DNA of 64,000 bases, taken from Girardinichthys multiradiatus (lineage: Eukaryota > Chordata > Actinopteri > Cyprinodontiformes > Goodeidae). Each line of letters starts with the position of its first letter. The first letter of the stretch is position 1. The notes under the pieces were generated by a model, which worked only from the letters and a program-made list of their open reading frames with translations, was not told where the DNA came from and searched no databases. The stretch covers positions 39,990,914-40,054,913 of the forward strand of contig NC_061794.1 in NCBI RefSeq assembly GCF_021462225.1, given 5' to 3'. The translations under genes and the position numbers were made by a program. Positions 12,601-22,300 of the stretch are shown piece by piece.

Positions 12601-12958
12601 AACTCAAAGTGAAAAGAAGCAGCTGAAAATCCCACCCTTCTGTGCTTATCGATATGCTATGTGATAATCCATATATGGTAATGGCTCCAAGGCTCTTTTT
12701 TTGTGTCAGAAAATTCTTTTGAGAGGCTGACTATCATTTATTTGTTTTGTGCTTTAAAGAGTTTTAGGTTTTCAGTGTCTAAAATAGGATCACATTTGAA
12801 GAACATGTGTATAAGATGATCAGGAGTGTGTTCACATCTAATTTTCCACATGTCTGATTTTTATCTCCTTGCAGTTTGGCTTCTTCAAGCGATCTCTACC
12901 TTACGGCACTGCCATGGAGAAAGCCCAACTCAAACCACAGGCTGCCTCTGAGGCCTAA
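618..12958 (+). CDS. itga5: Integrin alpha-5 (3' part of gene, 12 exons)
   Basis: Twelve exons with GT-AG borders and compatible phases encode the C-terminal part of an integrin alpha subunit. The family pairs with beta-1 as the fibronectin receptor at the plasma membrane. Visible in order: the motif [14 protein letters not shown], calf-type beta-sandwich sequence ([18 protein letters not shown]), a Lys-Arg pair where alpha-5 is cut into heavy and light chains, a hydrophobic transmembrane segment after VPLWI, and the tail [20 protein letters not shown]. As I remember it, the tail is nearly identical to human ITGA5, which separates it from alpha-V, alpha-8 and alpha-IIb. The first exon seen starts mid-protein, so the signal peptide, beta-propeller and thigh domains lie off the left edge. 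rapgef3 converges on it from the right. Confidence 0.95.
880..2065 (-). mobile_element. Decayed Tc1/mariner-like DNA transposon
   Basis: This intronic stretch reads like the common teleost Tc1-derived repeat. It has the 'catctgaccagaacaccttct' type phrase near 1266 and a degenerate end near 2050 resembling 'gtgaatacttt'. No intact transposase frame remains. A second known teleost fragment ('agcgccaattcacaacac') is embedded at about 1700-1930, so the copy is composite. The borders are approximate. Confidence 0.6.
2066..3156 (+). other. itga5 intron, no recognised element
   Basis: AT-rich unique-looking intron sequence ending in a pyrimidine-rich acceptor before 3157. The open frame at 2182-2382 has no recognisable protein features. 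Confidence 0.6.
3157..3307 (+). CDS. itga5: itga5 exon (calf domain)
   Basis: The exon follows the acceptor gccctcag and ends at donor gtgaga. It encodes [18 protein letters not shown] and then [20 protein letters not shown], the calf-1 strand pattern typical of alpha-5. It restores the phase left by the preceding exon. Confidence 0.95.
3399..3491 (+). CDS. itga5: itga5 exon ([10 protein letters not shown])
   Basis: The acceptor tctccag and donor gtaaga bound 93 bases. They encode [17 protein letters not shown] and then [14 protein letters not shown]. The cysteine pair and GNPMKAG are integrin alpha calf-1 hallmarks. Phase is 0 at both ends. Confidence 0.95.
3795..4575. mobile_element. Ancient DNA-transposon remnant
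   Basis: The stretch resembles teleost Tc1-type debris, for example the 'tctgtccaaaagacattgttc' phrase near 3980 and the tail near 4540-4580. No transposase frame survives. A short perfect palindrome (aatctaactaatttagttagatt) lies at about 4310-4335. Confidence 0.45.
4576..5228 (+). other. itga5 intron, no recognised element
   Basis: Intron sequence up to the acceptor ccttcacag before 5229. I see no coding or repeat signature that I can name. Confidence 0.5.
5229..5308 (+). CDS. itga5: itga5 exon ([12 protein letters not shown])
   Basis: Eighty bases between acceptor cttcacag and donor gtacac encode [20 protein letters not shown] and FYLQIR. This is the conserved calf region just after NPMKAG. 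It ends with two bases of a split serine codon. Confidence 0.94.
5422..5502 (+). CDS. itga5: itga5 exon ([10 protein letters not shown])
   Basis: Eighty-one bases between acceptor ttttcacag and donor gtgagt encode [20 protein letters not shown] and QADVILQ. It corresponds to the 'SKNLNNSQSDVVSFRL' segment that I recall in mammalian alpha-5. Confidence 0.93.
5606..5711 (+). CDS. itga5: itga5 exon (calf-2 start)
   Basis: The acceptor cttttcaag and donor gtaatc bound 106 bases. They encode [20 protein letters not shown] and then [13 protein letters not shown]. The pattern GPAVxHxYE opens the calf-2 domain in alpha-5-type integrins. Confidence 0.94.
5712..6934 (+). other. itga5 intron, mostly unassigned
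   Basis: AT-rich intron sequence between the 5711 donor and the SINE that begins near 6935. No gene or clear repeat was recognised. Confidence 0.5.
6935..7095 (-). mobile_element. tRNA-derived SINE, minus orientation
   Basis: Read on the minus strand from 7095, this begins GGTGGTGTAGGGGTTAAGCA (A-box-like). It then has a B-box-like GGTTTGAGTCC and a teleost SINE body rich in 'cctctctttgtctc'. It closes with the 'aggccactagtgc' tail. The head resembles a tRNA but has no complete cloverleaf, so it is a SINE rather than a tRNA gene. Confidence 0.8.
7319..7477 (+). CDS. itga5: itga5 exon ([16 protein letters not shown])
   Basis: Between acceptor tttttccag and donor gtgagc, 159 bases encode [20 protein letters not shown] and continue to [20 protein letters not shown] and RCPL are typical of calf-2. 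Phase is 0 at both ends. Confidence 0.95.
7478..8052 (+). other. itga5 intron, no recognised element
   Basis: A pyrimidine- and CA-rich first half (7490-7740) is followed by ordinary intron sequence up to acceptor tttcttcag. Nothing else is recognised. Confidence 0.6.
8053..8160 (+). CDS. itga5: itga5 exon with chain-cleavage site
   Basis: The exon encodes [20 protein letters not shown] and then [16 protein letters not shown], with donor gtaaga. The Lys-Arg pair at 8116-8121 lies where alpha-5 precursors are cut by a furin-like convertase into heavy and light chains. The P4 arginine of an ideal furin site is absent (V-E-K-R); the family site that I recall (QQKR) also lacks it. Confidence 0.92.
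8215..8365 (+). mobile_element. tRNA-like SINE, plus orientation
   Basis: The head holds a B-box-like ggttcaaacccc near 8252. The body phrases 'ggcatctggtggaaaaactc' and 'tgtcgacccctg' belong to a SINE that recurs in teleost genomes. It sits in an itga5 intron. The 5' end is eroded. Confidence 0.7.
8366..9361 (+). other. itga5 intron, no recognised gene
   Basis: AT-rich intron sequence without a feature I can name. The open frames at 8904-9099 are chance frames on opposite strands. Confidence 0.5.
9362..9690 (-). repeat. LINE 3' fragment with minisatellite tail
   Basis: A tandem array of the 15-bp unit actcgtactcgtcgt fills about 9362-9515, and a GC-rich block follows to about 9690. On the minus strand the block ends 'ccggataaagcg' and runs straight into the repeat. 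That is how a non-LTR retrotransposon 3' end meets its short tandem tail. The GC-rich phrases ('agacatagtccctccagcg') are common in teleost LINE copies. The long frames across the array are artefacts of the repeat. Confidence 0.7.
9691..10858 (+). other. itga5 intron with G15 run
   Basis: Ordinary intron sequence with a run of 15 G at 10460-10474. No gene or recognisable transposon is seen. It ends at acceptor ttcccaaag before 10859. Confidence 0.6.
10859..10972 (+). CDS. itga5: itga5 exon (light chain start)
   Basis: The exon encodes [20 protein letters not shown] and then [18 protein letters not shown], with donor gtcagt. The pattern C-x3-C-x5-C and RVWAETF match the alpha-5 light-chain segment before the membrane. 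Confidence 0.94.
11561..11662 (+). CDS. itga5: itga5 exon (membrane-proximal calf-2)
   Basis: The acceptor gtcttttcag and donor gtatgt bound 102 bases. They encode [20 protein letters not shown] and [14 protein letters not shown]. This is the last extracellular strand region before the transmembrane exon. Confidence 0.93.
11739..11861 (+). CDS. itga5: itga5 transmembrane exon
   Basis: The exon encodes [20 protein letters not shown] and then the hydrophobic helix [20 protein letters not shown] plus Arg, with donor gtaatt. The VPLWI entry and the leucine-rich helix are typical of integrin alpha chains. Confidence 0.95.
12305..12418 (-). mobile_element. SINE/LINE tail fragment
   Basis: On the minus strand this reads 'gtccagggtgtaccccgcc', then 'ctggagataggc', and ends 'aagcggtagaaaataactg' with a short (actg)n tail. 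It is the same family as the copy at 45717-45859 and lies in the last itga5 intron. Confidence 0.7.
12885..12958 (+). CDS. itga5: itga5 last coding exon (GFFKR tail)
   Basis: After acceptor ctccttgcag the exon encodes [20 protein letters not shown] then PQAASEA and stop TAA at 12956-12958. GFFKR (12888-12902) is the conserved membrane-proximal motif of integrin alpha tails. The rest of the tail identifies alpha-5 specifically. Confidence 0.97.
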
Positions 12959-13489
12959 CTGACTGACTGAACTACCAGAACCACAATATCTGGCCCAATG
13001 ATTGCGATGGAGAAACACAACGGAACATGTGGCGTGGATCAGAGTTGCGTGAACAAGAGACTACTGGAACTCCGCTGTGCTGCACTAGAGGAAGACAAAA
13101 ACCCAAGAATCTACAAGCCAAATGAATGTTTTTTTATTTATATCTCTTTTTTTTTTTACCCTGTTGGGATTGTCGTCAAACAGAACTTATCTCTGTGCCT
13201 AAAAACAAATCTTAGACTATAGAGCAAAAACAAGCACACAGGCTGTCATTGTCCTGTGCATACAGGAACATGTTAGGTTTACTTTTGAAGATGTCTGTGA
13301 TGAAGACCTGTTTAGCTGCTTCATATTGGTGCTAATGATTGGATATGTTTGCTGCCTTCAAGAGAGGATTGTTTTTCAGGTTGAAAACTGATTAGCAGGA
13401 TCCAGGGTGCATTACATTTAAAGATACATGATAACCTGTGTAAAAGCTAAAATGAATTGTTAGACCCTGTTTTTACACCTTAAACTGTG

Positions 13490-13605
13490 CGAGCCGTTGC
13501 CGTTTTCCAGCTCAGTTCTCGCTGGGGTGCATCCCCGCTACTATGCAACCCCTGAACAGGAAAAGCGGGTATTAAAAATGCTTTAGATGGATGTTTCTCA
13601 GCTGT
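13490..13605 (+). repeat. Old interspersed repeat in itga5 3' UTR
   Basis: The phrase 'cccctgaacaggaaaagcgg' followed by 'agatggatg' is the worn 3' tail of a common teleost retroposon. Confidence 0.5.
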
Positions 13606-14182
13606 ACATGGAAGTGATCACTTTCTGCCTCAGGTTGGTGGACAGTGTTTGTATTTTTTATTTTTTTGCACTCAAAGGAGATCTACTGATATTTTTTTCC
13701 AAATACACCAAAGACTGACTGAACTTCCTTTGAGATTTGACTTTGACTCCTACTGATCACTTTGTCCAAGTCCTGTATGTGTTTTCAGGCTGCCATTGTT
13801 GGCATAGTGGCGTTAGTTAACTGGGATGGGACTGGAACCACCACAGACCTGTGGAACCTCATGTTGAAGCAGCGTGGTCCTCTCTTGTCTTCTGCTTGGG
13901 TTGTGATGCTTATAGGGTAAAGCACATCAGAGTTGTTGGCCATGGTAGCATGTTGAAAACTGAAAAAGACAGGACAGACAGCCTTGATGTAGCCCTGGCA
14001 GGAGGCTGAAGAACGATGGATCCTATTTCAGCTTACAGTGTGTTGCTGAATCAGATACTGTATTTTTCTTTTTTTTTAAATGAGTAAAATGAATGAGACA
14101 CAGCTGACATAATCCCACTACCAAAAAAAGGCTACAGGGACTGAACAATATAATTCATTGTATTTGTTTCTTTTGTCATATA

Positions 14183-14630
14183 CAGGCACATCTTAATAAA
14201 TTGAAATATCAGCAAAAAGTACATTTATTTCAGCAATTTGGTTTAAAACATGATACTCGTAAAGATGTATTATTTTATTTCACAACCCTCTCAGGGCTAC
14301 TAAATGCAACACTCTGTGAACAGCCACCTTTTTTTTTTAATCAATGACTGTGGCTTACCCTCCATGTGGAGAGTGTCAGTGTTAGCTAAGCATCCTCAAT
14401 GTTCAGCAGTCTTCCTCATAATTGCATAGACTATGGCATGGCTATAAGATAACATTTCTCTAGTAATAATGTTTTTTTATTTATTAGTCTTATGTAATGT
14501 GCAAATTTTCTGAAAAATATAATAATCATCAAAATTAACAGAAATTACTCCTTTAAATATATCACTGCTTTTTACTTTTAAAATTGAATTAAATAAATTG
14601 CTGATATTTAAATTTATTAAGATGGACCTT
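14183..14630. mobile_element. MITE (Tc1-type, nonautonomous)
   Basis: The left end caggcacatcttaataaatt and the right end (reverse complement aaggtccatcttaataaatt) form imperfect terminal inverted repeats. The left end is preceded by TA. The interior is AT-rich and non-coding. Related fragments lie near 60865. Confidence 0.7.
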
Positions 14631-15682
14631 CGCGCAGGTTTATGTGCCTTAATGTAAATACTTCATGTCTGTGGGTTAGCGTTAGGGTTGCTTGTGTGTA
14701 CGTGTGACGCCATGTGTTCATGGTTTTGTGAGAATGATATATTTAAGTTTTTTTGTTCATGAGTGTTTATGGTTATTACCTTTCCCACTGCCTAGTCCTT
14801 TGTAGCTTGAGATAATTGGGGTAACAGTTTGTATTAATATTAAACATAACAGCATAAATACCTCAAACAAAGGGATAACAACTAGGCACTGGGAACTACA
14901 CAATGTTTGGAAGTGCAATATTTATATTCACTCTTTTTAATGTATCACTGCTTTTATTTGATGTCTGTTTTAAATCAGAAATTGAGGACGTAGACTAAAT
15001 CCCTTGTTGGTTTCTGTTTGTTTTTATGTTTAACTTGCTTTGTCACTGCTAATAGAGTGGAATCTAAAAAGACTTTCCCCAACTCCTGATATACTCATCA
15101 CTTCACTGGACTGCTCTGAACTTCCTTCACTATCCCACAGATTTTTATAACACAGGTTGATGCTGAAACAAAGCCACCATTAGCATGCTTGAATAGGCTT
15201 GCATAGTTTGATCATTTACATGCTTTGCTTTTGCAGCTGTTCAAACACAACCGTTTCAGTTAACATGTGTTGAACACATTTTTCCCTCACTAGACTCATA
15301 ATGCATCCTGATCAGAGGGTGATTTATGTCCACCTGGACTAGAAAAGCTCCATTAGTTATGGACCTAAAACCTTCATCTTAGACATTCTTTTTTGAAATT
15401 TATTTCCTTAAATTTGTCTAAGACAGGACCATTCTACGTTGTCCTCCATTGTTACTTCAGGAGAAGGCACTGGTAATTATTTTATTTTTTTATGTCTTCA
15501 TCCACTTTCTCTCTCCAGGACATTCTAAAATAAGTTGTACATATTTGTGACAAGGAGAGTTTTGACTGATTGGTTGAGAAATTTCTCACCCCATATTGGG
15601 GAGACTTTTTTTGTGCCAGGTGGAAGGTCTGTTTTTACCTGCTTTGGTTTGTACTTTAAATAATAAAAAAAAAATAATTTAA

Positions 15683-15688
15683 AATAAA
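15683..15688 (+). promoter_or_regulatory. itga5: Candidate itga5 poly(A) signal
   Basis: AATAAA on the plus strand in an A-rich stretch, followed within 30 bases by a mixed TG-containing sequence. It is chosen as the last signal before rapgef3 3' sequence begins. Confidence 0.45.
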
Positions 15689-15725
15689 GTGTAACCTCAT
15701 TGGGTATGCATAACTTGGAAAATAA

Positions 15726-15731
15726 TTTATT
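15726..15731 (-). promoter_or_regulatory. rapgef3: Candidate rapgef3 poly(A) signal
   Basis: TTTATT on the plus strand is AATAAA on the minus strand, about 480 bases past the rapgef3 stop codon. It faces the itga5 signal 38 bases away. Confidence 0.45.
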
Positions 15732-16212
15732 TGGAAAACATCATATGAAAGTATGTGCATGTCAGTTTGTGGCCTTGTTGCCCAAATTTATAATACAATA
15801 TATTACTTTAAAAGGGAATACACAAGTGCTTAAAAAGCCAAGGTTATTTGTGGTACAGATGAGTAGCGTGTGTTGTGTGACTTGTCAACTGGATTTTCCA
15901 CAGCATGTAGATTACAACATGTCGTATAAAAAATGAAACATTTACAGCAGATATAGAGCAACACACTACATGTTAGTACATTGCCTTTATGGGCTGATGT
16001 AAGGCATGTTTGGTAAAAACATTCCCAGCTGTCCTGTGGTTCAGCACTGAAGTCATTACTATGCATGCTGCACATTTTCATTCTGTGCTGTGAACTGCAG
16101 AAAGATCCATTCTATCAGGTGATTGTAAAAGTTTAGGTAATCCTTGGAATCCAGTTTCTGCTTCTGATTTAGATATAAACTTAAAGTCTTTCTACATCCA
16201 GAAGCTGGTGTC

Positions 16213-16331
16213 TTAGCATTCGATTGTTCTCGATAGCTGCGTGAGCTTCCGCTGGTTGTCGATCACCTTCAGGTTTTGAATGTAGTGTCGGATGTTGCTG
16301 GGAGTGCGCAGGGGGAGGGCATGGTCGGAAT
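16213..16331 (-). CDS. rapgef3: rapgef3 last exon
   Basis: On the minus strand, acceptor cttacccag precedes sequence encoding [20 protein letters not shown] then [18 protein letters not shown] and stop TAA at 16213-16215. The VIDNQR motif is conserved at the C-terminus of both Epac proteins. Confidence 0.96.
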
Positions 16332-19300
16332 CTGGGTAAGAGGGGGAGAAAACCATTTTTAAATATTCAAGCAGGTTACAAATTTAAACTCACACCAGAA
16401 AGGCTGTGGAGAAACTACAGTACCTTGACAAAGTATTTACACCTACTATACCTTGCCACATTTTCTCACAATGCAGCTACAAACCTCAGAATATTTTAAT
16501 GGGGTTTTATGTGACAGACAAATATCTGCATTTGAATTAAGCTCCTCTGGGTTAAACAATTCATAGACCCACTTTTCCCTGCAATTACTGCTGCTAGTCC
16601 TTTGCAGCATGTCTCTATATATGTCTTACACCATGTTTAACCAGGGAGATAATGTGTTTAGGATGATGTTTGTTCTTTAGCTTTCTGCCATACATAAAAG
16701 TTTTGCATGTACAGGTCCTTCTCAAAATATTAGCATATTGTGATAAAGTTAATTATTTTCTATAATGTAATGATGAAAATTTAACATTCAAATATTTTAG
16801 ATTCATTGCACACTAACTGAAATATTTCAGGTCTTTTATTGTCTTAATACGGATGATTTTGGCATACAGCTCATGAAAACCCAAAATTCCTATCTCACAA
16901 AATTAGCATATCATTAAAAGGGTCTCTAAACGAGCTATGAAACTAATCATCTGAATCAACGAGTTAACTCTAAACACCTGCAAAAGATTCCTGAGGCCTT
17001 TAAAACTCCCAGCCTGGTTCATCACTCAAAACCCCAATCATGGGTAAGACTGCCGACCTGACTGCTGTCCAGAAGGCCACTATTGACACCCTCAAGCAAG
17101 AGGGTAAGACACAGAAGGAAATTTCTGAACGAATAGGCTGTTCCCAGAGTGCTGTATCAAGGCACCTCAGTGGGAAGTCTGTGGGAAGGAAAAAGTGTGG
17201 CAGAAAACACTGCACAACGAGAAGAGGTGACCGGACCCTGAGGAAGATTGTGGAGAAGGGCCGATTCCAGACCTTGGGGGACCTGCGGAAGCGGTGGACT
17301 GAGTCTGGAGTAGAAACATCCAGAGCCACCGTGCACAGGCGTGTGCAGGAAATGGGCTACAGGTGCCGCATTCCCCAGGTCAAGCCACTTTTGAACCAGA
17401 AACAACGGCAGAAGCGCCTGACCTGGGCTACAGAGAAGCAGCACTGGACTGTTGCTCAGTGGTCCGAAGTACTTTTTTCGGATGAAAGCAAATTCTGCAT
17501 GTCATTCGGAAATCAAGGTGCCAGAGTCTGGAGGAAGACTGGGGAGAAGGAAATGCCAAAATGCCAGAAGTCCAGTGTCAAGTACCCACAATCAGTGATG
17601 GTCTGGGGTGCCGTGTCAGCTGCTGGTGTTGGTCCACTGTGTTTTATCAAGGGCAGGGTCAATGCAGCTAGCTATCAGGAGATTTTGGAGCACTTCATGC
17701 TTCCATCTGCTGAAAAGCTTTATGGAGATGAAGATTTCATTTTTCAGCACGACCTGGCACCTGCTCACAGTGCCAAAACCACTGGTAAATGGTTTACTGA
17801 CCATGGTATCACTGTGCTCAACTGGCCTGCCAACTCTCCTGACCTGAACCCCATAGAGAATCTGTGGGATATTGTGAAGAGAACGTTGAGAGACTCAAGA
17901 CCCAACACTCTGGATGAGCTAAAGGCCGCTATTGAAGCATCCTGGGCCTCCATAAGACCTCAGCAGTGCCACAGGCTGATTGCCTCCATGCCATGCCGCA
18001 TTGAAGCAGTCATTTCTGCAAAAGGATTCCCGACCAAGTATTGAGTGCATAACTGTACATGATTATTTGAAGGTTGACGTTTTTTGTATTAAAAACACTT
18101 TTCTTTTATTGGTCGGATGGAATATGCTAATTGTGTGAGATAGGAATTTTGGGTTTTCATGAGCTGTATGCCAAAATCATCCGTATTAAGACAATAAAAG
18201 ACCTGAAATATTTCAGTTAGTGTGCAATGAATCTAAAATATTTGAATGTTAAATTTTCATCATGACATTATGGAAAATAATGAACTTTATCACAATATGC
18301 TAATATTTTGAGAAGGACCTGTACTCCAAAAAGTTGAATTTTTGACTCACCTGACCAGAGCACCTTCTTCAAGATGTCCCCTACATGAATTACGGCAAAC
18401 TTTAAAAGGGGCATCCTATGGCTTTGTTTCGATAATGAATTTATTCTCGTAACTTCCATTTAGGTCAGATTAATGGAGTGCAGAACTGTAGTTGTCTTGT
18501 TAACAGACTTTTCCACCTAAGCTGTGGCTCTGCAGGACCTGCACAGTTATCATGGGCTTCTTGACTGCTGCTCTGACTAATGCTCTCCTTCCCAGCTTGT
18601 CAGAAGAGATGAACGGCCTCGACCTGGTAGGTTTGCTACTGTGCCATATTCTTTTCGTTTTTAGTTGTCTGTTAAACGCTTATCATATTTTTTATGACTT
18701 AACCCTGATTTAAACTTGGGTTTTATTTAGGAGCATCAGACTAAAAGCAGCTGAGTTCTAATGCACATTACACTTTTCAGATTTTTATTTGTTAAAAACG
18801 TTCAAGGGGTGTATACTGTAATAACTGTATTCAAGAATTTTAGGGAAAATGTACTACAAAAGGAAACATTTTGCAGATGCATCTTACACGTAGATAATCG
18901 AGCAGCAGGACCATCCAGAAACATCCGATCAGCCAGGCCCCTCTGTGGTGATGAAGGCACTGCAAAGCAGAAAGAGAATATATGAAAGTACGTCCTTCCA
19001 GTGTACAGGTTACATGTGTGAGACCTTAGAATGGTGCAATGTTGCTCACACAACAGCATCAATGGTTCACCTACCGTAAGGTTGGCTTCTGCATCCTCGT
19101 ACAATTTTAACTGTCTTGGCAAGCATTCGCTATGATTAGAAGGAGATAAAACATTTCAGTCCCAGCTCACACAGCTGGACAAATATTTTCACAGAATACA
19201 ATAAAGAAGGAATAAATATAAACCAGCTGTACCATTTTTTCAAAGTTCACCAGTTTGTCAACGTAGTTTGGGTTGCCTTCATGGATGAATGTCATGTCTG

Positions 19301-22300
19301 TGTAAAAAAGACCAGCATTCTTAAGTCAAAGACATCATTGAATTTTGGAGGCTGATTGTCGGTGCTATTTACCTTTCAGGAGCAGAGGCATAAAGGGAAT
19401 GTAAGGAGGACTGAGTTTGGCCACAGCCAGTCGATAGGCCCTGTGGTTGCGTGAAGGATCCTAACAGAACCAGAGAAAGGATGAATACCAGAAGGTTCTA
19501 TGCACACTACAGACTAATCTGGACCATAGGGCAAAATGAATTGATATGAGAATATGTAGATTACCATCAGTCTCTCATAAACGCAGTAGATTCTTTTAGT
19601 TTTGCTTGGTATTCTCTACAAGGTAAAGTCAAAAGCCACATAAGCTAATATAAAACACTTTGTTAGAAAAATATGACACATGAACTATCATCATGTCTGC
19701 TCACCTCCCAGGTCTTGTAAAGCCTCTGCACGGCACTGTTGCTCAGACCAAACATCACAGCGAAAAATGAGTTGAGATTTCTCTGCTCCTTTAACCTGAA
19801 GACAAGCATGAGTAAAGAGCATCTTTAAGTGGAACCAAAGGTTGATGGTAAACAGCTCGCTGGGATAATGCCTGATTAATTTACAAAAACATCTCCAGAA
19901 AACTTAAAATGTTTTAAGAAAAAACATAAACAATTGCAGAATTTGATTCTGGTATCGATCAAAAATTTGGGGACATGTTTACATTGCCTTTCATCATATT
20001 TCCTTTAATAACACATCATTTTTTTCAAAGAAGGAAAACCTTCATGCAACCTTGTGCAGATGCTTCCTTCATGCCCACTTTCTGACACCAGCATCTGTCT
20101 GGTTAATTTGCTGATCCTAGATGTTTCCAGAATGATACAATTAACAGTTAACCATTCAATAAGTGTCTTTCTTTATCTCAATAAATCAAAAAGGATTTAG
20201 TAAAGATAGTTAAGATATATATATATATAAATGAACCAATTACAGCTAAAATTGTTGGTGCTTACTAGAATCCCTACTAATGCTTCTGAAAATAGGGTTA
20301 GTACATGGTATTAAAATGCAAAAATGTTTGCAGTTTTCAATATGCCGGTATGTTTAGGATTTTAGGAAGTAGTCCTGCACTCCTAAGGCTGTTGGGATTG
20401 TCAATCATTTTAAATTTCTGCAATTAAATTGCAAGAACCAATAAGTAGTAAGTAAGTAAGTAAAGCTGCTGTCACAATGTTTCCTGTCGCATTGAAAAAT
20501 TATCAGTGCAAAAATAAAAGGACATCACGTTAGGTGTTAATCTGTTTAGTTTTAGGGTCGAGTTTTAAAGTCAGCCAAAATTTGTAATGATTTACCAAAA
20601 TAGACATGAGTAAATAAGTGAAATGATATTCCTATAAAAATAAACCATCAACCGTTTTTACCATCAACTGCTAAAAACAAACCAAAGAACAAAAAACAGC
20701 TTTCTTGTGTCTGACTCTTACACTGAGGCAATTTTGATGAACTTCTTCAGCAGAATGGCTCGTTTCACCAGATCCTCGCAGAGGCACAGCTCAGTCACAA
20801 TCCAGTACTGGACCACATTAAAGTAGCGCACAAACCGCTCCAGGTTAGCCGTGGTGGCACCTGGAAATTTATGGCGACCAAATATGTAGTAGACAAGCTC
20901 TACCTGCAGAAACAGGGACAATTCATCACGATCACATAAAGAGAAAAGAGCCTTGAAGTCACCCACAGCAAAGCTTTCAGGTTTAGAGCTGAGGAAAAGG
21001 AAAAGGTGATGTCACAGATTGTTTTACTTTTCATGGCAAACAACTGGAGCTCTCCATGGGTGGTTAACAACATTCTCCACTTTGTTCCTCAGTAAGTAGT
21101 TTATATTTTATTGTGAAATGTGATATTTGTGAAAAAATGCACTGTTACCTCATGCATGGCTGTAAACAGTTCCCAGTCATAGTTAGTCAGTTCTGTGGCA
21201 ATGTCTTTGGAGCTCATCTGCTCAATGAGGTCAGTTGTTCCCTGTTCTGGGCCCTGCTGCTCCTTCAGGGGCCGCTGTAAGAAACAGGGTGAGGAATTAA
21301 GAAAAATAAGCAGAAATAAGTGCATAAAGGCATGACTTCTTCTGCTTTTCACATAAAAAAAAAAATGCATAAAATGTGTAAAAAAAAACAAATACAGGTC
21401 CTTCTCAAAATATTAGCATATTGTGATAAAGTTAATTATTTTCCATAATGTAATGATGAAAATTTAACATTCATATATTTTAGATTCATTGCACACTAAC
21501 TGAAATATTTCAGGTCTTTTATTGTCTTAATACGGATGATTTTGGCATACAGCTCATGAAAACCCAAAATTCCTATCTCACAAAATTAGCATATCATTAA
21601 AAGGGTCTCTAAACGAGCTATGAACCTAATCATCTGAATCAACGAGTTAACTCTAAACACCTGCAAAAGATTCCTGAGGCCTTTAAAACTCCCAGCCTGG
21701 TTCATCACTCAAAACCCCAATCATGGGTAAGACTGCCGACCTGACTGCTGTCCAGAAAGCCACTATTGACACCCTCAAGCAAGAGGGCAAGACAGAGAAA
21801 GAAATTTCTGAACGAATAGGCTGTTCCCAGAGTGCTGTATCAAGGCACCTCAGTGGGAAGTCTGTGGGAAGGAAAAAGTGTGGCAGAAAACGCTGCACAA
21901 CGAGAAGAGGTGACCGGACCCTGAGGAAGATTGTGGAGAAAGGCCGATTCCAGACCTTGGGGGACCTGCGGAAGCAGTGGACTGAGTCTGGAGTAGAAAC
22001 ATCCAGAGCCACCGTGCACAGGCGTGTGCAGGAAATGGGCTACAGGTGCCGCATTCCCCAGGTCAAGCCACTTTTGAACCAGAAACAGCGGCAGAAGCGC
22101 CTGACCTGGGCTACAGAGAAGCAGCACTGGACTGTTGCTCAGTGGTCCAAAGTACTTTTTTCGGATGAAAGCAAATTCTGCATGTCATTCGGAAATCAAG
22201 GTGCCAGAGTCTGGAGGAAGACTGGGGAGAAGGAAATGCCAAAATGCCAGAAGTCCAGTGTCAAGTACCCACAGTCAGTGATGGTCTGGGGTGCCGTGTC

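Larger units (their letters stand above)
12959..15700 (+). other. itga5: Probable itga5 3' UTR
   Basis: No coding sequence follows the stop. The first AATAAA outside an obvious repeat that fits a 3' end is at 15683-15688. That implies a 3' UTR of about 2.7 kb holding an old repeat (13490-13605) and a MITE (14183-14630). Earlier cleavage sites cannot be excluded. Confidence 0.5.
16420..18700. mobile_element. Old Tc1-type remnant hosting a nested Tc1
   Basis: Sequence left of 16710 ('aactacagtaccttgacaaa') and right of 18323 ('ctcacctgaccagagcacctt') reads as one older transposon remnant. The 1610-bp intact Tc1 splits it at a TA. The older copy has no intact frame. Confidence 0.65.

Noticed and set aside
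17000..17444. Minus-strand frames overlapping both Tc1 transposases (also 21683-22127)
   Set aside because: They are shadow frames of the transposase ORF, identical in position in both copies, with no independent features.
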